A stretch of DNA of 5,481 bases, taken from contig JAOPXA010000295.1 of NCBI GenBank assembly GCA_025965395.1, positions 1-5,481 on the forward strand, given 5' to 3'. Each line of letters starts with the position of its first letter. Position 1 is the stretch's first letter. The stretch is from Nocardioidaceae bacterium. GTDB lineage: Bacteria; Actinomycetota; Actinomycetes; Propionibacteriales; Nocardioidaceae. The position numbers and the translations under genes are program-made. Shown piece after piece: positions 1 to 5,481 of this stretch. The notes under the pieces were generated by a model. The model did no database searches. It was given only the letters and a program-made list of their open reading frames with translations, and had not been told where the DNA came from.

Positions 1-812
1 AAATCGACTATCGCCTCAGCGTTGTCGCTGTGCTTCTCCATGCGCAGAGCGATTGTCTTCGCCCCGCGCAGCGTCAGGTATGCGTCAAAGGGCCCCGGCA
101 CCGCACCAGCGCCATTCTGCAGGAACCCAAATGCGGCGTGCAGTTCCTCGTCGTTGGTCAGCAGTGCGCCACCCACGACATCGGAGTGCCCACCGATGTA
201 CTTGGTCGTCGAGTGCAGCACCACGTCGGCACCCAGTGCGATCGGCTGTTGCAGATAGGGCGAGGCGAACGTGTTGTCGATGACGAGCTTCACACCGCCA
301 GCGTGGCTCACCTCGGCCAACGCCTCGATATCGCCGATGTTGAGCAAGGGATTGGTGGGCGTCTCGATCCATACCAGCTTCGTGGTTGGCCCGATCGCCG
401 CACGCACGCCATCGATGTCGCCGACCGCAACGGTCGAGTACGTGATGCCCCACTGGGTGAAAACCTTGTCGATCAGCCGGAACGTGCCGCCATAGGCATC
501 GTCGGGAATGATCAGGTGGTCGCCCGGGCGCAATGTGGCTCGCAGCAACGTGTCGGTCGCTGCCATCCCTGAGCTGAATGCTCGCCCGTACGCCGCGTTC
601 TCCAACGCTGCGAGATTGGCCTCTAGAACCGTGCGCGTGGGGTTGCCGGTGCGCGCGTACTCATAGCCGTCGCGCATCTGGCCGACGCCGTCCTGCGCGA
701 ACGTGGATGTCGCATAGATCGGTACGTTGACCGCCCCGGTCTGCGCGTCGGGCTCGAATCCCGCGTGGATCGCGCGCGTCGCAAAACCGTGGCTGTCGCT
801 CGAGCCGCTCAT
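1..812 (-). CDS. metB: MetB-family cystathionine gamma-synthase / gamma-lyase, C-terminus cut by window edge
   Basis: This is a PLP-dependent transsulfuration enzyme of the Cys/Met metabolism family, acting in the cytosol. It either condenses an O-acylhomoserine with cysteine to give cystathionine, or cleaves cystathionine to cysteine, 2-oxobutyrate and ammonia. The 270 visible codons carry the family landmarks. Tyr52 and Arg54 (motif EYARTGNPT) contact the cofactor phosphate of the neighbouring subunit. Tyr107 (DDAYGGT) stacks on PLP, Asp179 (VIDNTFA) binds the pyridine nitrogen, and Lys204 (HSTTKYIGGHSD) is the Schiff-base lysine. Family members are usually about 380-400 aa, so roughly the last 110-130 residues lie beyond position 1, including the substrate-carboxylate arginine. 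The start ATG at 812-810 overlaps the cbs stop codon as ATGA, so translation is probably coupled to cbs. The upstream Shine-Dalgarno match is poor. Family assignment is secure; synthase versus lyase cannot be decided from the visible part. Confidence 0.93.
   Translation of the reverse strand, partial: MSGSSDSHGFATRAIHAGFEPDAQTGAVNVPIYATSTFAQDGVGQMRDGYEYARTGNPTRTVLEANLAALENAAYGRAFSSGMAATDTLLRATLRPGDHLIIPDDAYGGTFRLIDKVFTQWGITYSTVAVGDIDGVRAAIGPTTKLVWIETPTNPLLNIGDIEALAEVSHAGGVKLVIDNTFASPYLQQPIALGADVVLHSTTKYIGGHSDVVGGALLTNDEELHAAFGFLQNGAGAVPGPFDAYLTLRGAKTIALRMEKHSDNAEAIVD
809..812 (-). other. ATGA stop/start overlap coupling cbs to metB
   Basis: The cbs stop TGA (811-809) and the metB start ATG (812-810) share bases as ATGA on the minus strand. 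Only a weak G-rich stretch (TTGGGTG) precedes the metB start. Re-initiation by ribosomes ending cbs is therefore the likely way metB is translated, which would hold the two enzymes at related levels. The overlap is seen directly; the coupling is inferred. Confidence 0.8.
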
Positions 813-2185
813 ATGTGCACACCCAACAGGTCGTGACGCGTCAGCACGCCGATGGGCTTGCCGTCTTCGATGACCATGACCGCGTCGCTCTTCTTGAGTG
901 CTTCCATCGCTGCCGCGAGCCCTTCGCCGGAGCCGACTAGCGGCAGAGGGTCGCTCATGTGCGCCGAGACCGGATCGGTGAGCGTCGCGCGCCCCTCGAA
1001 GACAGCGCTCAACAGCTCACGTTCGCTGACGCTGCCCGCCACCTCACCGATCACGACGGGCGGCTCAGCGCCAACGACGGGCATCTGGGAGACGCTGTAC
1101 TCGCGCAGGATCTCGATCGCGTCGCGCACGGTTTCCGAAGGATGCGTATGAACGAGGGCGGGCATGTCTCCGTCCTTCTGGCGGAGCACGTCGCCCACGC
1201 TCGTCTCGCCGGTCGAGCCATCGAGCCGCGAGCGCAAGAAGCCGTAGGACGACATCCAGCGGTCGTTGAAGACCTTCGACAGATAGCCGCGGCCACCATC
1301 GGGGAGTAGAACCACGACCAACGCATCGGGCCCCTCGCGTTCGGCAACCTGGAGAGCCGCCACGACCGCCATGCCGCACGAGCCGCCGACGAGCAGCCCT
1401 TCCTCGCGCGCCAGACGTCGCGTCATGTCGAACGAGTCGGCGTCTGAGACCGCGATGATCTCGTCGGGGATCGACGGGTCATACGCGGACGGCCAGAAGT
1501 CCTCGCCCACACCCTCGACGAGATAGGGACGCCCGGTGCCCCCCGAGTAGACAGACCCCTCCGGATCGACGCCGATGACCTTGACCGACCCGCCGGACGT
1601 CTCCTTGAGGTAGCGCCCCGTGCCAGTGATCGTGCCGCCCGTGCCGATCCCGGCGACGAAGTGCGTCACCTTGCCGTCGGTGTCGGCCCAGATCTCGGGT
1701 CCCGTGGTCTCGTAGTGGCTCTGCGGCCCAGCCGGGTTGGAGTACTGGTCGGGCTTCCAGGCGCCATCGATCTCGCGCACGAGCCGGTCGGACACGCTGT
1801 AGTAGCTGTGCGGATCCTCAGGGAGCACTGATGTGGGGCACACGACGACCTCGGCGCCATACGCGATCATCGTGTTGCGCTTGTCCTCGCTGACCTTGTC
1901 GGGGCACACGAAGATGCACCGGTAGCCCCGCTGCTGGGCAACGATCGCGAGGCCGACACCGGTGTTGCCCGACGTGGGTTCGACGATCGTGCCGCCGGGC
2001 TTGATGGCGCCCGACGCCTCAGCCTCGTCGATCATCTTGAGCGCAATGCGATCCTTGGCGCTTCCCCCAGGGTTGAAGTACTCGACCTTGGCAGCCACCA
2101 GGGCTGAGCCGGGAGCGGGTACGACGTTGAGCCGCACCAGGGGCGTGTTGCCGATGAGTTGGACGACGGAGTCAGCGATGCGCAT
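809..2185 (-). CDS. cbs: Cystathionine beta-synthase with C-terminal CBS-domain pair
   Basis: A 458-aa PLP fold-type II enzyme that condenses serine (or an activated serine) with homocysteine to form cystathionine, the first step of reverse transsulfuration. The catalytic domain spans about residues 3-315. It shows the entry motif IGNTPLVRL (11-19), the PLP lysine Lys44 in GGSAKDR, the substrate loop TSGNTG (71-76), the phosphate-binding GTGGT (181-185) and Ser269 in GGSCG, which faces the pyridine nitrogen. Two CBS domains follow (about 328-390 and 402-456), as in the mycobacterial and eukaryotic enzymes. There is no N-terminal haem-binding extension. The CBS-domain pair makes it a true cystathionine beta-synthase type and not plain CysK/CysM. 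The pair may sense an adenosyl ligand such as S-adenosylmethionine, which is inferred from family members. The ATG at 2185 is chosen because AAGGA lies 5 nt upstream and the conserved fold starts at once. An in-frame ATG at 2446 would add 87 residues lying inside the TM2 gene, with no relation to the family. Confidence 0.96.
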   Translation of the reverse strand: MRIADSVVQLIGNTPLVRLNVVPAPGSALVAAKVEYFNPGGSAKDRIALKMIDEAEASGAIKPGGTIVEPTSGNTGVGLAIVAQQRGYRCIFVCPDKVSEDKRNTMIAYGAEVVVCPTSVLPEDPHSYYSVSDRLVREIDGAWKPDQYSNPAGPQSHYETTGPEIWADTDGKVTHFVAGIGTGGTITGTGRYLKETSGGSVKVIGVDPEGSVYSGGTGRPYLVEGVGEDFWPSAYDPSIPDEIIAVSDADSFDMTRRLAREEGLLVGGSCGMAVVAALQVAEREGPDALVVVLLPDGGRGYLSKVFNDRWMSSYGFLRSRLDGSTGETSVGDVLRQKDGDMPALVHTHPSETVRDAIEILREYSVSQMPVVGAEPPVVIGEVAGSVSERELLSAVFEGRATLTDPVSAHMSDPLPLVGSGEGLAAAMEALKKSDAVMVIEDGKPIGVLTRHDLLGVHI

Positions 2186-2190
2186 GGGTG

Positions 2191-2195
2191 TCCTT
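2191..2195 (-). promoter_or_regulatory. Ribosome binding site of cbs, overlapping the upstream stop codon
   Basis: AAGGA on the minus strand lies 5 nt before the cbs ATG at 2185 and shares bases with the TAA stop (2196-2194) of the TM2 gene, reading TAAGGA. It supports ATG 2185 over any upstream start and places cbs in the same transcript as the TM2 gene. Confidence 0.75.
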
Positions 2196-2730
2196 ACGTG
2201 CTGTCGCGGAGGGGCCGGCCGTGGGTGTCGCGCGGGGTGCCCGCCAGGATCACGATGCCGTCGATGAAGGGCCAGAGAGCACCGATGCCGCAGGTGAAGA
2301 TCGTGACCAACAGTTGGGCCACGCCGAGCCCGGTGTTGCCCATGTAGAAGCGGCCGATGCCCAGCGGGATGAAGATCTGCAGCAGTCCGGCAATCAACTT
2401 GGACTTGTCGGAGTAGGGCTCTCCCGTGATCGGATGAATGCCCCACGGCGCCGCAGCACTCGCACCATAGGCCGCGTGGCCGTAGCCTCCGGCCGGAAAT
2501 CCCGGAGGCGGTCCGTATGAGGGTGCTCCGTAGGCCGGCGGCGGGTAGCCGGGCGGCACCTGCCCGTAGGGCGCCTGCCCGTACGGCGATTCGCCAGACG
2601 GCGGCGGCGGATATGACGGCTGCTCACCGTCGAGGGGCCGCGTGGGGTCGCTAGCACCAGCCGAAGCAGGGTCTGGTTGCTGAGCGTCGCTGGGCGGCTC
2701 GGGTTCACCAGGGTAGGGCGGCTGTGTCAT
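2194..2730 (-). CDS. Proline-rich TM2-domain membrane protein, function unknown
   Basis: A 178-aa protein in two parts. Residues 1 to about 96 are a low-complexity, presumably disordered stretch rich in Pro, Gly, Tyr and Ser, with PYGQ and PPxYG-type repeats and no cysteine. Residues about 105-165 form a TM2 domain: a short polar lead-in (SDKSK, 107-111), a first membrane segment (about 112-127), the turn signature GRFYMGN (126-132), and a second membrane segment (about 135-163) with a central Asp157 in WPFIDG. A short polar tail ends the protein. The TM2 domain is widespread and its biochemical role in bacteria is not established, so I assign no function. The gene starts 9 nt after secDF and ends 8 nt before cbs, so it is co-transcribed with both. 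The start at 2730 lacks a strong Shine-Dalgarno (AGG about 10 nt upstream), which suggests coupling to secDF. By layout it resembles the proline-rich antigen Pra that sits between cbs and metB in Mycobacterium, although Pra carries an RDD-type domain. Confidence 0.9.
   Translation of the reverse strand: MTQPPYPGEPEPPSDAQQPDPASAGASDPTRPLDGEQPSYPPPPSGESPYGQAPYGQVPPGYPPPAYGAPSYGPPPGFPAGGYGHAAYGASAAAPWGIHPITGEPYSDKSKLIAGLLQIFIPLGIGRFYMGNTGLGVAQLLVTIFTCGIGALWPFIDGIVILAGTPRDTHGRPLRDST
2559..2588 (-). repeat. Two tandem 15-bp units coding PYGQ repeats
   Basis: Two adjacent 15-bp units (2559-2573 and 2574-2588) differ at one base. They encode the consecutive five-residue units PYGQA and PYGQV (residues 49-58) in the disordered arm of the TM2 protein. 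The unit length is a multiple of three, so gain or loss of a unit would keep the frame. This is a small internal duplication and not a mobile repeat. Confidence 0.7.
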
Positions 2731-2739
2731 GTCGCCAGC

Positions 2740-5082
2740 CTAGACCGTTCCCGACTCGCGTCCGGCAACGGCGACATCGGCGTACGGGTCGACGACTCGC
2801 TTGGACCGCGGTTCGTCGTGCTGCGGCCAGCGCTCCTCCAGCAGGATCGCGATGGAGGACGCCGTGAAGATGGTCGAGACGATGCCGATCGCGAGGCCGA
2901 ACAACAGCGCGAGCGCAAAATCGGTCAGCGAGTCCCCACCCAGGAACGCCAAAGCGCCGAGGATGAACATCGCGCCGAGACCGGTGTTGATCGTGCGAGG
3001 GATCGTATGGAGAATCGCCTCGTTGACGACTTCGCGCAGCCGTCGGCCCTTGTTGGCGGCCGTATGCTCGCGGATCCGGTCGAACACCACGATCGTGTCG
3101 TTGACCGCGAGACCAATAATCGACAGCACCGCCGCCAGGAATATCCCGTCGATCGGCTTGCCCCACCAGGCAAAGATGCCCACCACGGTGAGCACGACCG
3201 ACGACATCGACAGCACGGCCGCGGCCGCATACGTCCACCGGAAGCGCCAGGCGAGATAGAGCATCTGGGCGCCCACAGCGATCAGGAACGCGATCATGGC
3301 CTTGTTGCGGAGCTCGTCCCCAAGGCTCGGACCGATCAGCTCGTCGCGCTGCTTCTCGATCTCGCCACCGACGCTGCCAAGCGCGACCTCGATCTTGGCC
3401 GCCTCGTCGTTGCTGATGTCGTCGGTGCGGACCGTGATGTTCTCCTCGCCCGCCGTGTCGCTGGACGAGGCCTGCACGACGGCTTGCGGGAAGCCGGCGT
3501 CGCTGACGGCGTCGCGGGCCGTCTCGACGCTGACCTGGTCGGACGTGGAGTACTCCAGCAGACGTCCGCCGGTGAACTCGACGCCTAGGTTGAGCCCCTT
3601 GGCGACGATGCCGCCGATCGAGATCACGGCAACGGCCGCGGTGATGGTGACCCAGAGGCCGCTTCGCCGGACGAGATTCAGACCACTGTCGTTGATCCAG
3701 CGCCGCATCCGGCCCGTGTTGGCAATGCCCGACAGCTGCGGATTGCGGATCATGAACGGTCGACGGACGAGGAACTCGGTGAACGTGCGGGCCACGATGA
3801 GCGCCGAGATCATCGAGGCGATGACGCCGATCGAGAGGGTGACGCCAAAGCCCTTCACGGGGCCTGAGGCGAAGAAGACGAGCAGGAAGCCCGCGAGCAG
3901 CGTGGTCACGTTGGAGTCGATGATGGCCGACCAGGCCTTGTTGAAGCCCGTCGTGAGAGCTGGCGCCAGCCCGTCGCGGCCGCGCACCGCATACTCCTCC
4001 CGCGCGCGTTCGAGCACGAGCACGTTGGCGTCGATCGCGAGACCGATCGCCAGCACGAACCCAGCGAGCCCAGGCAGCGTGAGAGTGGCGCCCAGCCAGA
4101 CGAGGAGCGCGTACGAGATGAGGGCGTATGTGGCCAACGCCAGCGACGCCATGAGGCCAGCGAGGCGATAGGCGAAGACGATGAAGATGCCCGTCAAGAG
4201 GATGCCGATGATCGCGGCCTTGGCCGATGCGTCAATAGCGGACGCACCCAACGTGGGGCCCACGGTGCGCTGCTCGATGACCTCGACCGGCACCGGAAGC
4301 GCGCCGCCCTTGATCAGCACCGACAGGTCTTCGGCGGTCGTCTTGGTGAAGTCGCCCGAGATCTGCGTGTTGCCGCCGGTCTGGCCGATGTCGCAGACGG
4401 TGCCGCTCGTGCCACCGACCACGACCTGTGGCGAGGAGATGACCTTGTTGTCCAGCAGGATCGCGATGCGGCGCTGAGGATCGCCGCCGGCGAAGCACGC
4501 CGCCTCGCCCGTCACCTTGGCCCAGGCATTGCTGCCACTCTTGCTGAAGTCGATGGTGACGACCCAGTCGCTGCTCTGATCGGGCAGGCCGAAGCTCGCG
4601 TCGGAGACCTCGTCGCCGTCGAGTGCCTGGGGCTTGAGGTTCAGGTATTCGCCGTTCTCGTCCTGCACGACCAGGCTGTCGGGGTCCTTCTGCGCGGCGT
4701 CGATCTGCTCTTGGGTCGCGATCGAGTCGACGCCGTGGATCGACAGCTGTGCGGTCTGACCGATCACCTCGGCAGCTTCGCGCGGATCCTGGATGCCGGG
4801 TAGCTCGACGATGATGCGGTTGGATCCCGATCGCGCGAGAGTCGGCTCGGAGACGCCGAGCGCGTCGACACGGCCGCGCAGGACCTCGAGACCTCGGTCC
4901 GTCGACTCCGAGTTGGCCTTGACGCGGTCGGTGTCTTGCGTCTGGAGGACGATCTGGGTGCCGCCGCTCAGGTCGAGACCGAGCTTGGGCGAGATCGACA
5001 GGGCCAGCGCTGCCGCGATGCCGATCGTGACAAGGGTCGCGAGCGCGCGCCACATGGTGTTGCGCGATCCCCGGGTCGACAT
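2740..5082 (-). CDS. secDF: Fused protein-export membrane protein SecDF
   Basis: A 780-aa SecD-SecF fusion that works with SecYEG on the outer face of the cytoplasmic membrane, using proton flow to complete export of preproteins after SecA action. The SecD half (about 1-440) has a first membrane segment (12-30), the signature LGLDLSGG (34-41), a large extracytoplasmic P1 domain (to about 285), five more membrane segments (about 288-434), and the motif AIDANVLVLERAREE (349-363), whose Asp351 matches the proton-path aspartate. The SecF half (about 455-780) has a membrane segment (476-494), GVEFTGG (500-506), an extracytoplasmic P4 domain (to about 590), five further segments, VNDTIVVFDRIREH (660-673) with Asp662, and IPRT (694-697) with Arg696. 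The total of 12 segments and the length fit known SecDF fusions (735-780 aa). There is no frameshift between the halves: one continuous frame with a cytoplasmic linker about 440-475. The protein has only two cysteines, Cys196 and Cys230, both in P1. The ATG at 5082 gives a normal short basic N-terminus; Met10 (5055) is a less likely start. Confidence 0.96.
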   Translation of the reverse strand: MSTRGSRNTMWRALATLVTIGIAAALALSISPKLGLDLSGGTQIVLQTQDTDRVKANSESTDRGLEVLRGRVDALGVSEPTLARSGSNRIIVELPGIQDPREAAEVIGQTAQLSIHGVDSIATQEQIDAAQKDPDSLVVQDENGEYLNLKPQALDGDEVSDASFGLPDQSSDWVVTIDFSKSGSNAWAKVTGEAACFAGGDPQRRIAILLDNKVISSPQVVVGGTSGTVCDIGQTGGNTQISGDFTKTTAEDLSVLIKGGALPVPVEVIEQRTVGPTLGASAIDASAKAAIIGILLTGIFIVFAYRLAGLMASLALATYALISYALLVWLGATLTLPGLAGFVLAIGLAIDANVLVLERAREEYAVRGRDGLAPALTTGFNKAWSAIIDSNVTTLLAGFLLVFFASGPVKGFGVTLSIGVIASMISALIVARTFTEFLVRRPFMIRNPQLSGIANTGRMRRWINDSGLNLVRRSGLWVTITAAVAVISIGGIVAKGLNLGVEFTGGRLLEYSTSDQVSVETARDAVSDAGFPQAVVQASSSDTAGEENITVRTDDISNDEAAKIEVALGSVGGEIEKQRDELIGPSLGDELRNKAMIAFLIAVGAQMLYLAWRFRWTYAAAAVLSMSSVVLTVVGIFAWWGKPIDGIFLAAVLSIIGLAVNDTIVVFDRIREHTAANKGRRLREVVNEAILHTIPRTINTGLGAMFILGALAFLGGDSLTDFALALLFGLAIGIVSTIFTASSIAILLEERWPQHDEPRSKRVVDPYADVAVAGRESGTV

Positions 5083-5088
5083 CTTCCC

Positions 5089-5094
5089 ACCCTA
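5089..5094 (-). promoter_or_regulatory. Candidate -10 element for the secDF operon
   Basis: TAGGGT on the minus strand fits the TANNNT pattern of actinobacterial -10 boxes. Exactly 6 nt separate it from the A of the secDF start codon, the spacing expected if transcription begins at the ATG (leaderless). The G-rich bases in between could equally be a ribosome site, in which case the promoter lies further upstream. Tentative. Confidence 0.35.
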
Positions 5095-5099
5095 TAGGG
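5090..5099. repeat. 10-bp perfect palindrome CCCTATAGGG in the divergent gap
   Basis: A perfect 10-bp inverted repeat with no loop overlaps the candidate secDF -10 box. Its place between two divergent starts would suit a small operator half or site, but 10-bp palindromes arise by chance and no second copy is visible nearby. It has no loop, so it is not a terminator. Confidence 0.4.
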
Positions 5100-5106
5100 C
5101 GGCTAC

Positions 5107-5112
5107 TAGTCT
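5107..5112 (+). promoter_or_regulatory. Candidate -10 element for the aldo/keto reductase gene
   Basis: TAGTCT fits TANNNT and, like its counterpart on the other strand, leaves 6 nt before the A of the ATG at 5119. Together with the lack of any Shine-Dalgarno upstream of this gene, it suggests a leaderless transcript. Tentative, as the -35 region (about 5084-5089) is not a clear match. Confidence 0.4.
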
Positions 5113-5118
5113 CGATCC

Positions 5119-5481
5119 ATGAACAACATCAGCTATCGCCAGATGGGGTCGAGCGACCTCACGGTTTCGTCGGTCGGGCTCGGATGCAACGCGTTCGGTA
5201 TGCGGATCGACCTCGATCAGACCAAGACGGTCGTCGCCGCGGCCCTCGATGCGGGGATCACACTCTTCGACACCGCCGATGTCTACGGGTTTGGTGCGAG
5301 TGAGGAGATGCTGGGCAAGGCGCTGGGATCGCGCCGTGCGGACGTGCTCGTCGCGACCAAGTTCGGCATGGACCTTAACGGGCTCAACGGCGATGACGGA
5401 GGTCGCCGGGGCAGCGCCGCATACGTGAAGACCGCTGTGGAGGCGAGCCTCAAGCGGCTGGGCACCGACTACATCGACCTG
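5119..5481 (+). CDS. Aldo/keto reductase, C-terminus cut by window edge
   Basis: The first 121 residues of an NAD(P)H-dependent aldo/keto reductase with the (beta/alpha)8 barrel fold, a cytosolic carbonyl reductase whose substrate cannot be told from sequence. It shows the N-terminal strand motif SSVGLGCNAFG (17-27), the catalytic Asp51 and Tyr56 in FDTADVYG (50-57), and the catalytic Lys81 in ATKFG. The segment SLKRLGTDYIDL (110-121) normally leads directly into the catalytic histidine, which falls just past the window edge. Full-length members are about 300-340 aa, so more than half is missing. The ATG at 5119 gives the usual short lead-in; no Shine-Dalgarno precedes it. It is divergent from secDF and shares a 36-bp gap with it. 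There is no evidence that it belongs to the transsulfuration module. Confidence 0.92.
   Translation, partial: MNNISYRQMGSSDLTVSSVGLGCNAFGMRIDLDQTKTVVAAALDAGITLFDTADVYGFGASEEMLGKALGSRRADVLVATKFGMDLNGLNGDDGGRRGSAAYVKTAVEASLKRLGTDYIDL

Larger units (their letters stand above)
5083..5118. promoter_or_regulatory. 36-bp divergent intergenic region between secDF and the aldo/keto reductase gene
   Basis: This is the only gap between divergently oriented genes in the window, so it should hold or border the promoters for both the secDF operon and the reductase gene. It is too short for a riboswitch, T-box or long leader. The -35 boxes of both promoters would have to lie in the gap or inside the opposite gene's first codons; I recognise no good TTGACA match. 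GGTGGG on the minus strand just before the secDF ATG could act as a Shine-Dalgarno if a leader exists. The plus-strand gene has no visible Shine-Dalgarno. Confidence 0.6.

Noticed and set aside
30..572. Plus-strand open frame opposite metB
   Set aside because: It is antisense to strongly conserved MetB motifs, and its translation shows no domain.
2186..2446. N-terminal extension of Cbs by 87 residues
   Set aside because: It lies inside the TM2 gene in another frame, is His/Arg-rich with no family match, and a good AAGGA site supports ATG 2185.
2730..2740. Possible terminator between secDF and the TM2 gene
   Set aside because: Only 9 nt separate the genes, with no stem-loop or T-run.
2677..3588. 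Long plus-strand open frame of about 300 codons antisense to secDF
   Set aside because: The product is Arg/Asp/Gly-rich with no domain, and it lies fully against the conserved secDF and TM2 codons. Such frames are common opposite GC-rich genes.
3296..4171. Second long plus-strand open frame antisense to secDF
   Set aside because: A Ser/Arg/Pro-rich shadow product without recognisable motifs, explained by the codon bias of secDF on the other strand.
2881..5030. Many scattered copies of gatgccgatc-like words on the plus strand
   Set aside because: They are irregularly spaced and follow from Ile/Gly/Ala-rich membrane segments with GC-biased codons; not a repeat array.
5083..5118. SAM or cobalamin riboswitch, or T-box, before the sulfur amino acid operon
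   Set aside because: The gap is only 36 bp and shows none of the required helices.

Overview
This is a GC-rich, almost fully coding chromosomal window (GC roughly in the mid-60s percent by eye) that looks actinobacterial. The signs are GC-ending codons, a proline/glycine/tyrosine-rich membrane protein with a C-terminal TM2 domain, a cystathionine beta-synthase next to a MetB-type enzyme, and a compact divergent promoter region that would suit leaderless transcripts. I would guess a relative of Propionibacteriales or Streptomyces but cannot fix the genus.

Layout: four minus-strand genes are packed head to tail from about 5082 down to 1. In order of transcription they are secDF (a fused SecD-SecF protein-export accessory subunit, 780 aa), a 178-aa proline-rich TM2-domain membrane protein, cbs (cystathionine beta-synthase with a C-terminal CBS-domain pair, 458 aa) and a MetB-family cystathionine gamma-synthase/gamma-lyase, cut by the left window edge after 270 codons. 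The gaps are 9 nt, 8 nt and a 4-nt ATGA overlap, so the four are very probably one operon with translational coupling. A 36-bp intergenic gap (5083-5118) separates secDF from a divergent plus-strand aldo/keto reductase, which is cut by the right edge after 121 codons.

How the genes work together: Cbs condenses serine and homocysteine to cystathionine. The MetB-family enzyme either makes cystathionine from an activated homoserine ester and cysteine, or splits cystathionine to cysteine. Together they form a transsulfuration module linking methionine and cysteine. SecDF uses the proton gradient to help pull exported proteins across the membrane after SecA/SecYEG. The TM2 protein is a small membrane protein of unknown function. 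Its place beside cbs and metB recalls the mycobacterial cbs-pra-metB neighbourhood. Why an export subunit heads a sulfur amino acid operon is not evident from the sequence.

There are no tRNAs, rRNAs, CRISPR arrays, insertion sequences or riboswitches that I can support. There is no gene-free stretch longer than 36 bp. I see no strong evidence for a new biological system. The points most worth a second look are the fused secDF in this unusual operon, the TM2/cbs/metB linkage, and the divergent promoter region.
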